A stretch of DNA of 64,000 nt from CANHBY01 sp046342195 (lineage in GTDB: Bacteria > Pseudomonadota > Gammaproteobacteria > Burkholderiales > Burkholderiaceae_C). The position numbers were made by a program, and so were the translations under genes. Location of the stretch: the NCBI GenBank assembly GCA_046342195.1, contig JBKDQE010000038.1:112284-176283 (forward strand). Direction: 5' to 3'. Positions 35,325-44,170 of the stretch are shown here, in pieces (position 1 is the stretch's first letter; every line of letters starts with the position of its first letter). Under the pieces are notes generated by a model. The model worked only from the letters and a program-made list of their open reading frames with translations. It did not search any database and was not told the origin of the DNA.

Positions 35325-37418
35325 ATGTCACGTTTTTCTTTAACACCCGTGGCCATCGCCGCGCTGGCTTGGTCATGCCCTACCTTGGCCACAGAAGCCC
35401 TTTCGATTTTGGATGAAGTGGTGATTTCAGGTTCTCGTGAGGGCACCTCGTTGCGTGAAACACCCGCAGCTCTCCACAAAATCAGCTCACAAACCATCGA
35501 ACAAAAAAAAGCCACTTTTGCCGGACAAATTCTGAACCAGGCCCCAGGGGTTTATGTGAGCGATCTGGCCAATGAGCAGCACAGCATGAGCATTCGGCAG
35601 CCCATCACCACCAATGCGTTTTATCTGTATCTGGAAGACGGCCTGCCCATCCGTCCTGTTGGCCTGTTCAACCATAATGCGTTGTACGAACTCAACCTCA
35701 ACGGCATTGGCAGCGTTGAAATCATCAAAGGCCCGGCCTCCTCTTTGTATGGCGGCAATGCCGTCGGAGGGGCCCTTCATTTTTTCACCCGGGCCCCCAG
35801 CGCCAAGCCAGAAAACTTTGCTGGTTTCCAGGTCAATAACCAGGGCTATCGGCGCCTGGACGTCGGCAGTTCCAACAGCGCCGGCCCCCAAGCCTACCGA
35901 CTCAGCGCCTACACCATGAACCGGCAAGGGGGCTGGCAGGATCACAACGAAGCCTCCAAGCACGCCTTCACCTTGCGGCATGACTGGGAGCCCTCATCCC
36001 ATACAGTGCTCAAAACAATCCTGACACACAGTCAACTTGACACCGACATGCCGGGAAGCCTGTTCAAAAACGACTACGATCAACGGCCAGGCTTCAGCTA
36101 CCACACCTTCACCTGGCGCAAGGTAAATGCCTTGCGGCTGTCGTCTTCCCTCGAAACCCAATCCAATGAAGGGGGGCTGACCACCTTGACCGCCTATGCC
36201 CGCAGCAATGAAACTGACCAACTTCCGAGCTACCTGATTTTCAATACCGGGCCCACCACAGCTTCTGGCCGCACGAGTGATCAACAATCGACTTCGTGGG
36301 GCTTCGATGCCCGGCACCGGCAAGATGCCCTTGGCAATACGCTGCGCCTAATGGCGGGCATCATGGCCGAGACCACACCCATGCAGGCCCAGGAAATGAA
36401 CCTGGCAATTGCCAGGAACCCGCTGAACGGCCTCTACACGGGCTACACCCGAGGCAATCTGCGGCGCGACTACGAAGTGGATATCTCCAGTGCCGCCTTT
36501 TACAGCCAACTCGAATATGCCGGAATCCAGAAGGTAAGGCTGGTGGCTGGCCTGCGGGCTGATCATATCCAGTATGACTACACCAACAAGCTGGCCCCCT
36601 CTGCCACCACCGGAGCCCCCTCCGAAACGCGCAGCTACCAGCACCTCAGCCCCAAGCTGGGCGCCACCTGGGATGTCACACCCAGCATGAACCTCTACAC
36701 AAACTACAGTCAAGGCTTCACCCCGCCTGAAGTCAGCGCACAATATGGCGGCTCCCTGACCTCACCGAACTTACGTGAATCGGTATTTAATAACATCGAC
36801 ACCGGCATTCGCTGGATCAGCGCCGACAAGGTCTGGGCGACCGATGTGGCTGTTTACCGACTCGATGGCAAAAATGAAATCGTCAGCTACTCAACCCAAC
36901 CCGGACAAAGTGAACCGCGTAACGCAGGCAAGACACGCCACCAAGGCGTAGAGTTTGGCGTGAACTACACCCCCCGCGCCCCCTGGGATGCCAAACTCAA
37001 TGGTGCTTGGTCGCAACACACTTTTCGACAATACCAAACCTCCTTGACGCAAAACTTCGATGGCAAAACCATTCCCGCAGCGCCTCGCTGGCTGGTCAAT
37101 ATTGAAGTGGGCTACAAGCTGCCGCCAAACTGGCGTGTCTCCGCCGAAGTTCAGCAAGTGAGCGCGTACGACATGGACAACGCCAATACAGTCCGCTACC
37201 CTGGCCACGCCATTTTGAACCTGAGGGCCCAAACCAAAGTCGGCCCTTGGGAGCTATGGGTTGCCATTCTCAACGCAGCTAATACCCATTATGCTGAAGT
37301 GGCCAGCAGCACCTACAAAGGTACAGGAGCCTACAGCCCCAACACCCAAGACACCTATACCCCCGGAGCCCCTCGTACTTGGCTGCTGGGGCTCAGGTAT
37401 CACTTTGGAGCCCGATGA
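35325..37418 (+). CDS. TonB-dependent outer membrane receptor
   Basis: 697 residues with a signal peptide (SLTPVAIAALAWSCPTLATE). The TonB box is probably LDEVVISGSR. The plug domain follows (LRETPAALHKISSQTI, GQILNQAPGVYV, VEIIKGPASSLYGGNAVGG), then a 22-strand barrel ending GLRYHFGAR with the terminal aromatic-plus pattern. It takes up a bound ligand, siderophore or metal complex, across the outer membrane. The DUF2946 gene upstream hints at a metal link, but the ligand is unknown. ATG at 35325; the open frame starts nine codons earlier. Confidence 0.93.
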   Translation: MSRFSLTPVAIAALAWSCPTLATEALSILDEVVISGSREGTSLRETPAALHKISSQTIEQKKATFAGQILNQAPGVYVSDLANEQHSMSIRQPITTNAFYLYLEDGLPIRPVGLFNHNALYELNLNGIGSVEIIKGPASSLYGGNAVGGALHFFTRAPSAKPENFAGFQVNNQGYRRLDVGSSNSAGPQAYRLSAYTMNRQGGWQDHNEASKHAFTLRHDWEPSSHTVLKTILTHSQLDTDMPGSLFKNDYDQRPGFSYHTFTWRKVNALRLSSSLETQSNEGGLTTLTAYARSNETDQLPSYLIFNTGPTTASGRTSDQQSTSWGFDARHRQDALGNTLRLMAGIMAETTPMQAQEMNLAIARNPLNGLYTGYTRGNLRRDYEVDISSAAFYSQLEYAGIQKVRLVAGLRADHIQYDYTNKLAPSATTGAPSETRSYQHLSPKLGATWDVTPSMNLYTNYSQGFTPPEVSAQYGGSLTSPNLRESVFNNIDTGIRWISADKVWATDVAVYRLDGKNEIVSYSTQPGQSEPRNAGKTRHQGVEFGVNYTPRAPWDAKLNGAWSQHTFRQYQTSLTQNFDGKTIPAAPRWLVNIEVGYKLPPNWRVSAEVQQVSAYDMDNANTVRYPGHAILNLRAQTKVGPWELWVAILNAANTHYAEVASSTYKGTGAYSPNTQDTYTPGAPRTWLLGLRYHFGAR

Positions 37419-37547
37419 GCCCCTCCCCCTCATCAGCCGGCCAAGCTCAATTTCAGGTTCAGCCTGCCAGATGCAACATCCCTTGAAAGCCTGAAGGCTG
37501 ATGAAAGTAGGCCATTCCATCCTCTCATATCTCTCATATGGCCCCTT

Positions 37548-38507
37548 TCATGGCACAGGAACAGCGGCGATCATGGCCCGCACCTGCTCGATGCGACCAC
37601 GCCCAGATTGCGCCACCGGAACCAAACGATGCGCCGCAGCTTGCGGAAGAATGGCTTGCACATCGTCAGGTGAAACATGGGCTCGTTGAACCAGAAAAGC
37701 TCTGGCTTTGGCTGCTCGAAGAATGGCAATGCCGGCCCGGGGGCTAAGCCCCTCGGTAAACCAGGCGCCACTTCGCGTTGCTTTAATCAGGGCCTGAAGG
37801 TAATCCAGTAAAGGCTCCGAAACATGAATACCCAGAACGGCTTTTTGAGCCGCATGCAGCTCATCCAGGGTCATCACGGCGGGCAAATGACGAATCAAAT
37901 CTCGTTTATCTTCGCCCGAAAGCAGTTCACGTTCATTCTTTGGATCAGGGTAACCAAGGGTAATACACATTAAGAACCGATCCAATTGGCTTTCTGGAAG
38001 CGGATACGTCCCGCGTTGATCGTTCGGGTTTTGGGTGGCAATCACAAAAAACGGCTCTGGCAAAAGCCGTGTTTCGCCTTCTACAGACACTTGCTGCTCT
38101 TCCATTGCTTCGAGTAAGGCACTTTGGCATTTGGGGCCGGCCCGGTTGATTTCATCAGCCAGAAGCACCTGAGCAAACACCGGCCCAGGATAAAAAACGA
38201 AAGACTCTTGCCTGCGGTCATAAATGCTGGCACCAAGCAAGTCACTGGGCATCAAATCTGAAGTGAACTGAACCCGGGAAAATTTCAAACCCAACGACAC
38301 CGCCAAAGCATGAGCCAAAGTGGTCTTGCCAACGCCCGGCAGATCCTCAATCAGCAAATGCCCCCCAGCAAGCAAACAAGCCACCGAATTCATGATCTGC
38401 GTGGGCTTGCCGACAATCACACGATTCAGTTGTGCCAGCAATTTTTGAAGAGACGGCGTCAAAGAGTGTGACGACGTGGGGGAAAACACTTGGCGCAAAG
38501 TGGTCAT
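37548..38507 (-). CDS. MoxR-type AAA+ ATPase
   Basis: About 319 residues: Walker A GVGKTTLAHAL, FTSDLMPSDLLGA, Walker B VLLADEIN, sensor 1 VIATQNPNDQRGTYPLPESQLDRF. MoxR proteins act as chaperone-like ATPases and are usually followed by a DUF58 gene and VWA-domain genes. Here nothing of the kind follows; the convergent TonB-receptor gene does. I start at MTTLRQVFSP. A family 1 inverted-repeat element begins 55 bases upstream of this start, where the promoter would be expected. Confidence 0.92.
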   Translation of the reverse strand: MTTLRQVFSPTSSHSLTPSLQKLLAQLNRVIVGKPTQIMNSVACLLAGGHLLIEDLPGVGKTTLAHALAVSLGLKFSRVQFTSDLMPSDLLGASIYDRRQESFVFYPGPVFAQVLLADEINRAGPKCQSALLEAMEEQQVSVEGETRLLPEPFFVIATQNPNDQRGTYPLPESQLDRFLMCITLGYPDPKNERELLSGEDKRDLIRHLPAVMTLDELHAAQKAVLGIHVSEPLLDYLQALIKATRSGAWFTEGLSPRAGIAILRAAKARAFLVQRAHVSPDDVQAILPQAAAHRLVPVAQSGRGRIEQVRAMIAAVPVP

Positions 38508-38561
38508 CGAAATTCCCTTGTCGAAGTCAATATGCATCGCTGAGAATCTTGCAAAAATTCC

Positions 38562-38734
38562 CTGGAGAACCTCTGCCAAACCCCCTCATGGTGATGGCAT
38601 ACTTTCCCGGATTGTATTTGCAATCTTGGCTTGCTGGTCTGTCATCCCCCGCGTCAGCGGCAAAACTGGCCTTGCATTCAGCACTTGGCAAGGCAGCGCT
38701 CATAATACTCAATGGGTTTGGCAGAGAGCCCCTA
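38562..38734. repeat. Inverted-repeat element, family 1, copy C (diverged)
   Basis: About 173 bases. The ends are GAACCTCTGCCAAACCC on the left and GGGTTTGGCAGAG on the right. Inside, GATGGCATACTTTCCCGGAT and CTTGCATTCAGCACTTGGCA match copies A and D with substitutions. It lies just upstream of moxR and downstream of the reverse side of the MscS gene promoter. Confidence 0.75.
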
Positions 38735-38889
38735 GCTTAGCCGCCTATTGAGCAATAGGCGGCTCCCCTCGCATGTCAAATGCAAAAAAGCAAATTTGTG
38801 GGCACAACTGCGCAACAGAGCATACACAAAGAGTGCGCCCTCACAAAACCCATTGAGGCGGCCAAATTGCCTCACCGTGTTTTTTCTTC

Positions 38890-40191
38890 ATGAACATCAT
38901 GGTTTCCATTTTTCGAACCCCACAAATTCAAGAGTTACTGGACACCCTCGCCGATCCAACCATTTTGCGCGATATCGGAGTTCTGCTAAGCTGCCTGGTC
39001 TGCGCCTGGGCCCTGGTTCGCTGGATTCGCGGCCGCTCAGTCGATGCCGATTCCATTTGGTTTGGAAAACGAATTTTCGATGGCGTCTTGTTCCCCATCG
39101 CTGCCTTGGGGCTGGCTTATGGGGCCAAGGCCGTCTTGCTGGGAGTGGTCAAACCAGCCGTCTTCAAAGTTGCTATTCCCGCTCTGTTGGCGCTCCTCGT
39201 GATTCGCTTATCGGTGCGAGTACTCAGCGCGACATTCCCAGACTCCCGCTGGCTGCGTCGAATTGAACGCAACATTTCCTGGATTGCTTGGGGCCTGATG
39301 GTGCTATGGGTGATGGGCATCCTTCCATCCATCCTGGATGCCATGGAAGAAATTCGCTGGAAAATCGGTTCAGCCCATCTGACTTTGCGCAATGTGGTCG
39401 AAGGCACCCTGACGACTTCGGTGGTTCTGATGCTAACCCTCTGGGCTTCTTCGGCCATCGAAAAAAAGCTGTTACGCGGCTCTGGAGACAACCTCTCTTT
39501 GCGCAAAATGGCTGCAAACCTGATCCGCGTGGGCTTGCTTTTCATCGGCTTGATGCTGGCTCTTTCCTCCGTCGGTATTGACCTCACTGCACTGAGCGTC
39601 TTGAGTGGGGCCGTGGGTGTAGGCATGGGGTTGGGCTTGCAGCGCATTGCGGCAAACTATGTAAGCGGCTTCGTCATCTTGGCAGAACGATCTTTGCGTA
39701 TTGGAGATATGGTCAAGGTCGATAACTTTGAGGGCCGCATCAGCGATATTCGCACCCGCTTCACCGTCATTCGTGCCCTGAACGGACGAGAAGCGGTGGT
39801 ACCGAACGAAATTCTTTTAACCCAACGGGTTGAAAATTCATCACTGGCCGATCCAAAGGTCAGCCTCAACACTGTATTTCAAATTGCCTACGGGTCCAAT
39901 GTCCGGGCACTTCAATCTCGGCTTGAACAAGAAATTTCAGAGGTTGATCGAGTGCTGAGAGACCCCGCCCCGGCCCTGCAACTGACAGAATTTGGCGCCG
40001 ACGGCTTGACCATGACCCTGCTTTTCTGGATTTCCGACCCCGAAAACGGGCCCGGTGCAGTCAAATCTGCTGTCAACCTGAAGGTCTTGGATGTACTGTC
40101 CGAGATGGGCATTACCATCCCCTATCCCCAGCGTGAACTTCACCTGCATAGCTCAGCGACGAAAACTTTAAATATACGAGCACTTCAGTAA
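38890..40191 (+). CDS. MscS-family mechanosensitive channel
   Basis: 433 residues. About five or six membrane segments fill the first 250 residues. The pore helix and beta domain are typical: SVLSGAVGVGMGLGLQRIAA, NYVSGFVILAERSLRIGDMV, VDNFEGRISDIRTRFTVIRAL and VVPNEILLTQRVENSS. It opens under membrane tension to protect against hypo-osmotic shock. An ATG three codons on (MVSIF) is an alternative start. It stands alone and converges on an AT-rich hypothetical gene. Confidence 0.92.
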   Translation: MNIMVSIFRTPQIQELLDTLADPTILRDIGVLLSCLVCAWALVRWIRGRSVDADSIWFGKRIFDGVLFPIAALGLAYGAKAVLLGVVKPAVFKVAIPALLALLVIRLSVRVLSATFPDSRWLRRIERNISWIAWGLMVLWVMGILPSILDAMEEIRWKIGSAHLTLRNVVEGTLTTSVVLMLTLWASSAIEKKLLRGSGDNLSLRKMAANLIRVGLLFIGLMLALSSVGIDLTALSVLSGAVGVGMGLGLQRIAANYVSGFVILAERSLRIGDMVKVDNFEGRISDIRTRFTVIRALNGREAVVPNEILLTQRVENSSLADPKVSLNTVFQIAYGSNVRALQSRLEQEISEVDRVLRDPAPALQLTEFGADGLTMTLLFWISDPENGPGAVKSAVNLKVLDVLSEMGITIPYPQRELHLHSSATKTLNIRALQ

Positions 40192-40202
40192 AGTTGCTTT
40201 GA

Positions 40203-40610
40203 TCAACGCCAATGATTCGAATTGTTGCACTTTGCTGTATTCAATTTTTGTTTTTTAAGTGCAACTTCGTAAGCGTTGCCCGCACACGCACCAACTTGCC
40301 ACCCCCAACTTGTTCCATCAGCAGGCTGCTTTAGCCTTAATGGAATTAAATTTTCGAGTTGTTTCAGGCAAGCGTTGGTAGATTCAGATGCAACAGCACG
40401 ACATTCTTGCTCTTGAACATGAAAGCATTGACGAAAATACTGCTCCGAGGAGCAAAAATGTCGTGGAAGGGCAATTTTCATTTGCGCAAGCCACATCTCT
40501 TTTGAAATTTCTTCAGCAAAAGATGGAGATGAAATTAGCAATGCAACAAAAGGAAATGAAATATTTTTTATAATATAGGAATTACGCAAAACAGCCACTT
40601 CATTCTGCAT
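40203..40610 (-). CDS. Hypothetical exported cysteine-containing protein
   Basis: 135 codons, AT-rich. A signal peptide (ISFPFVALLISSPSFA) is followed by a mature part with several cysteines (HFCSSEQYFRQCFHVQEQEC, ACLKQLE, VGACAGNAYEVAL, AKCN), suggesting a folded, disulfide-bonded periplasmic protein. I do not recognise the family. The only ATG upstream of the signal peptide lies inside the neighbouring inverted-repeat element (40579-40705), so its start codon appears to be supplied by that element. The DNA coding for the signal peptide is repeated upstream of the next hypothetical gene. Confidence 0.55.
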   Translation of the reverse strand: MQNEVAVLRNSYIIKNISFPFVALLISSPSFAEEISKEMWLAQMKIALPRHFCSSEQYFRQCFHVQEQECRAVASESTNACLKQLENLIPLRLKQPADGTSWGWQVGACAGNAYEVALKKQKLNTAKCNNSNHWR

Positions 40611-40705
40611 TGCGAAAAATCTTGCAATCTCTCGAAAGCAAAAATTACGTAAGTTGTTTATTTGCGTAGAATTTAATAATATTTAAAAGCCTCTTTTGCG
40701 TAAAC
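40579..40705. repeat. Inverted-repeat element, family 2 (MITE-like), copy 1
   Basis: About 127 bases ending in imperfect inverted repeats: ATTACGCAAAACAGCC on the left and CTCTTTTGCGTAAAC on the right. The inside matches copy 2 at 41142 almost throughout. It has no reading frame of its own, but overlaps the start of the exported-protein gene. Confidence 0.75.
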
Positions 40706-40741
40706 TATATAATACTTGAAGATTAATATAAGCTATCAAAT

Positions 40742-41083
40742 TTAATTTCTCAGCCAGTCTACCACAGCATCTTGTTTCTCTAGAAGTAAGCGTTTTACCT
40801 CTGGATTGTGATTTTGACAAGTGAGCGCGAGTTTAACTGCCATTTCGGGATTGACGATTACTAGCGCTCGCGCAGCATCGATAACAGGAGGTCGTTTTAG
40901 TACATTTTGTGAAACTCCTGGTATTCCGTTAATTATTTCAACCACTGCGCTAACTTTATTTGGGTAGCCGGAGGCAACAGCCAAATTAATATAGTGTATT
41001 GCCTCATCTGCCCCTTCGTTTATCCCCCAATTACTGGCGCACCAATTCATGTGGGTATTCACATACTGATCGTTTGTTGCCAT
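40742..41083 (-). CDS. Hypothetical protein, possible HEAT-like helical repeat
   Basis: 113 residues, AT-rich. The start at ATG 41083 is well supported by GGAGG six bases upstream. The protein (MATNDQYVNTHMNWCASNWG, then helical segments such as PPVIDAARALVIVNPEMAVKLAL and PEVKRLLLEKQDAVVDWLRN) has no recognisable domain; the helical pairs recall HEAT or ankyrin-like repeats, but this is weak. A longer frame reaches the repeat element at 41142, and its extra residues repeat the signal-peptide DNA of the neighbouring gene. Confidence 0.55.
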   Translation of the reverse strand: MATNDQYVNTHMNWCASNWGINEGADEAIHYINLAVASGYPNKVSAVVEIINGIPGVSQNVLKRPPVIDAARALVIVNPEMAVKLALTCQNHNPEVKRLLLEKQDAVVDWLRN

Positions 41084-41141
41084 TCTTAGCCTCCCAAAAG
41101 ATGAAGATGAAATTAGCAATGCAAAAAAACAAATGAAATGG

Positions 41142-41274
41142 GACTTACGCAAAACAGCCCAGCCACTTCATTCCGCATTGTGGAAAATCTTGCAATTCCT
41201 CGAAAGCAAAAATTACGTAAGTTGTTGATTTGCATAGAATTTAATAATATTTAAAGGCTTCTTTTGCGTAAGTC
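41142..41274. repeat. Inverted-repeat element, family 2, copy 2
   Basis: About 133 bases with perfect 13-base ends GACTTACGCAAAA/TTTTGCGTAAGTC and a few more matched positions inside. The core matches copy 1 (TTGCAATTCCTCGAAAGCAA, AAATTACGTAAGTTGTTGAT). These ends resemble those of some IS5-like insertion sequences (recalled, not checked). Confidence 0.8.
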
Positions 41275-41368
41275 TTATGAAATATTTTTATGACAATTTC
41301 CTAAAAATCACACAGCGGCATAAGAAAAAGAATAAAAATGTAATACATTAAATACAAGATTATTTTTT

Positions 41369-41391
41369 TAATGAAATTCAGGCATTAAAGT
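41369..41391 (-). terminator. Possible intrinsic terminator after rplQ
   Basis: On the minus strand, TTAATG and CATTAA pair around a nine-base loop and are followed by an A/T-rich tract including AAAAAAATAA. The stem is short and AT-only, so this is weak, but it is the only hairpin directly after rplQ, the last gene of the ribosomal block. Confidence 0.35.
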
Positions 41392-41395
41392 GAAT

Positions 41396-41794
41396 TCATG
41401 AAAAATCATTCGAGCTCTGGGTAATATTTTCTTCCTGAGGTCTATCAAGTAATTCAACATAAGCCATTGGAGCATTATCACCAACACGGAAGCCCATCTT
41501 CAAGATTCGAGTGTAGCCCCCCGGGCGATGATTAAAACGTGGGCCGAGTTCGTTAAAGAGCTTGGTTACAATATCACGATCACGGAGCCTATCAAAAGCC
41601 AAACGGCGATTAGCAAGAGTTGGCTGCTTAGCTAAAGTAATCAGAGGCTCGACAACTCGGCGCAATTCCTTGGCTTTAGGTAAAGTAGTCTTAATCGCTT
41701 CATGCTGAAGCAGGGAATTACACATATTTCGAAGCATCGCCAAACGATGAGATGATGTCCGATTAAGCTTACGAAGCCCATGACGATGACGCAT
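41396..41794 (-). CDS. rplQ: 50S ribosomal protein L17
   Basis: 132 residues beginning MRHRHGLRKLNRTSSHRLAM, the family start, with LRRVVEPLITLAK and the C-terminal GYTRILKMGFRVGDNAPMAYVEL. Binds 23S rRNA in the large subunit. Last gene of the alpha operon, about 107 bases after rpoA; two small hairpins (CCGTAG/CTACGG and GTCC/GGAC) lie in that gap. Confidence 0.97.
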   Translation of the reverse strand: MRHRHGLRKLNRTSSHRLAMLRNMCNSLLQHEAIKTTLPKAKELRRVVEPLITLAKQPTLANRRLAFDRLRDRDIVTKLFNELGPRFNHRPGGYTRILKMGFRVGDNAPMAYVELLDRPQEENITQSSNDFS

Positions 41795-41901
41795 AGTGCG
41801 AAACCTTTCTTATTTAGAATATAACCGTAGCCGTATCAGGTACTACGGGATGCACCTGTCCGAAAAAATTCTGGACACTGAAGTTTGAAATATCCAACAA
41901 T

Positions 41902-42888
41902 TTATCGCTTGTCGAGGCCCTGTGGAGGCCAGTTCTCTAGGCGACCACCAAGGGTGAGCCCTCTGGAAGCAAGAACTTCTTTAATTTCATTCAAAGATTT
42001 ACGACCGAGATTGGGTGTCTTGAGTAATTCTGTCTCAGTCCGCTGAATCAAATCACCAATATAATATATATTTTCAGCTTTCAAGCAATTAGCAGAGCGA
42101 ACCGTGAGATCCAGCTCATCAACTGGACGAAGCAAAATAGGATCGAACTGCGCCCCACGCGGCTGCGGCTCACTAAATGCAGCAATTTCGCTACCCTCTA
42201 ATTGAGCAAATACCGCAAGCTGCTCAACCAGAATTTTGGCAGATGATCGAATAGCTTCTTCAGGTGTAATGACCCCGTTAGTCTCAATTTCCATCACTAA
42301 CTTATCAAGGTCAGTTCGCTGCTCAACACGAGCACTTTCAACAGTATAACTTACTCTTGTAACTGGAGAGAACGAAGCATCAAGGACTATCTTACCAATA
42401 GACTTGGCAGTATCTTCACCATAACGACGCTGATTACCTGGAAAATATCCTCTACCCTTCTCGACTTTAATTTGCATGTCAAGTTTTCCACCGACAGACA
42501 AAGAAGCGATCAGATGATTCGGATTAATTATTTCCACGTCATGGGGAGTTTGAATATCTCCTGCTGTAACAGGGCCCTCACCTTCCTTGCGAAGAACAAG
42601 AGTAACTTCATCACGATGATGTAACTTAAAGACAATACCCTTCAAGTTAAGCATGATATGAACCACATCTTCTTGAACACCGTCAATTGAAGAATACTCA
42701 TGCAGTACTCCTGAAATAGTGACCTCAGTAGGAGCGTAACCAATCATCGAAGAGAGCAAAACACGTCGCAATGCATTGCCAAGAGTGTGACCGTAACCAC
42801 GCTCGAAAGGCTCTAAAATAGCCTTAGCCTTATTGTTCCCGAGTGGCTCAACTTGGATAGATTTTGGCTTGAGCAAATTGGTTTGCAT
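41902..42888 (-). CDS. rpoA: RNA polymerase alpha subunit
   Basis: 328 residues. The N-terminal dimerisation and assembly domain includes FERGYGHTLGNALRRVLLSS; the C-terminal domain that contacts promoter UP elements and activators has VRSANCLKAENIYYIGDLIQ and LLKTPNLGRKSLNEIKEVL. It is full-length and of normal type. A strong terminator-like hairpin lies between rpsD and this gene, so its expression may depend partly on read-through or on its own weak promoter (TTATCG-17-TATAGA near 42905-42935). Confidence 0.97.
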   Translation of the reverse strand: MQTNLLKPKSIQVEPLGNNKAKAILEPFERGYGHTLGNALRRVLLSSMIGYAPTEVTISGVLHEYSSIDGVQEDVVHIMLNLKGIVFKLHHRDEVTLVLRKEGEGPVTAGDIQTPHDVEIINPNHLIASLSVGGKLDMQIKVEKGRGYFPGNQRRYGEDTAKSIGKIVLDASFSPVTRVSYTVESARVEQRTDLDKLVMEIETNGVITPEEAIRSSAKILVEQLAVFAQLEGSEIAAFSEPQPRGAQFDPILLRPVDELDLTVRSANCLKAENIYYIGDLIQRTETELLKTPNLGRKSLNEIKEVLASRGLTLGGRLENWPPQGLDKR

Positions 42889-42942
42889 GGGGGGGTTCTT
42901 TCTATACCCTCGGCTCGTTACACCGATAAGGCAAAGATGAGC

Positions 42943-42972
42943 AAAAAAGCGCCTAGGAGAATCGCTAGGCGC
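42943..42972 (-). terminator. Intrinsic terminator between rpsD and rpoA
   Basis: Perfect eight-base arms GCGCCTAG/CTAGGCGC around an eight-base loop, followed on the minus strand by six T. It lies 26 bases after the rpsD stop and 55 before the rpoA start, inside what is usually one operon. Confidence 0.85.
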
Positions 42973-42997
42973 AAAGTAGGCGATCTAACGAAGAATA

Positions 42998-43651
42998 TCA
43001 ACGAGAATAAAACTCAACAATAAGAGCCTCTTTGATATCGGCGCCGAATTCATCGCGATCGGGAGATTTCTTGAAAACACCAGAAACTTTATTAGAATCA
43101 ACCTGAACCCAAGCAGGAAAACCAATTGATTCGGCAAGCTTCATAGATTCAGCAACGCGCAATTGATTTTTTGATTTTTCTCGAACAGAAACAGTATCCC
43201 CAGATTTTACTGAGAAAGATGGAATATTAACAACCTCTCCATTAACCATAATGGCTTTATGAGAGACTAATTGACGAGCCTCGGCTCGAGTAGAACCAAA
43301 TCCCATACGGTAAACAACATTATCTAAACGAGACTCAAGAATCAAAAGAAGATTCGTGCCAGTATTTCCTTTTCTACGCTCTGCTTCAGAAAGATAACGT
43401 CGAAATTGCCGCTCGAGAACACCATATGTTCGCTTTACCTTTTGCTTTTCTCTGAGCTGAAGACCAAAATCAGAAGTTCGCGCACCTGAATTTCTACCAT
43501 GCTGACCGGGCTTACTATCAAACTTGGCTTTGTCACCAATCGGACGACGGGTGCTCTTCAAAAATAGATCAGTACCTTCACGACGAGCAAGTTTGGATTT
43601 TGGACCTAAGTAACGAGCCACTTTTTTTCCTTTATATTTTGCCGGAGTCAA
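42998..43651 (-). CDS. rpsD: 30S ribosomal protein S4
   Basis: 217 residues, the proteobacterial type with an 8-residue longer start (MTPAKYKGKKVARYLGPKSK). It has GQHGRNSGARTSDFGLQLREK and the S4 RNA-binding domain RLDNVVYRMGFGSTRAEARQ. Initiates 16S rRNA assembly and in many bacteria represses its operon. The 80 bases upstream hold two adjacent hairpins (ATACCA/TGGTAT and GTCTG/CAGAC), possible regulatory structures. Confidence 0.97.
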   Translation of the reverse strand: MTPAKYKGKKVARYLGPKSKLARREGTDLFLKSTRRPIGDKAKFDSKPGQHGRNSGARTSDFGLQLREKQKVKRTYGVLERQFRRYLSEAERRKGNTGTNLLLILESRLDNVVYRMGFGSTRAEARQLVSHKAIMVNGEVVNIPSFSVKSGDTVSVREKSKNQLRVAESMKLAESIGFPAWVQVDSNKVSGVFKKSPDRDEFGADIKEALIVEFYSR

Positions 43652-43732
43652 TTACTCCGCAAGTCTGAAAAAACAGACAATACCAAAATGGTATTTTAAT
43701 AGTACCCGAATCACTTTTTCAGGCATTAATTT

Positions 43733-44134
43733 TTAAATGCGACGCCTCTTTTGCGGACGACAACCATTATGAGGGACAGGCGTCACATCCGAGATAAGGT
43801 TAATCCGAATCCCAAGTGCTGCAAGAGCACGAACAGAAGACTCTCGCCCTGGGCCAGGCCCCTTAATACGGACATCCAAGTTTTTGATACCTTGTTCCTG
43901 AGCAGCCCTGCCAGCAACTTCTGCAGCTACCTGAGCAGCAAAAGGAGTGGATTTTCTTGCACCCTTAAAACCTTGCCCGCCACTGGAAGCCCAAGAAAGA
44001 GAAGCACCCTGCCTGTCGGTAATGGTGATAATTGTATTGTTAAAAGATGCATGAACGTGTGCAATACCATCAGCAACATTTTTGCGAGTTTTTTTACGAA
44101 CTCTTTGAGCAGCAGAATTTTGAGCTTTTGCCAT
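43733..44134 (-). CDS. rpsK: 30S ribosomal protein S11
   Basis: 133 residues with HVHASFNNTIITITDRQGA, GFKGARKSTPFAAQVAAE and the end VTPVPHNGCRPQKRRRI. Forms the platform of the small subunit near the mRNA exit. Follows rpsM in the usual order. Confidence 0.97.
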   Translation of the reverse strand: MAKAQNSAAQRVRKKTRKNVADGIAHVHASFNNTIITITDRQGASLSWASSGGQGFKGARKSTPFAAQVAAEVAGRAAQEQGIKNLDVRIKGPGPGRESSVRALAALGIRINLISDVTPVPHNGCRPQKRRRI

Positions 44135-44170
44135 TTTTAACTCACTTTTAACCGATCAGCAACGAAAAAT

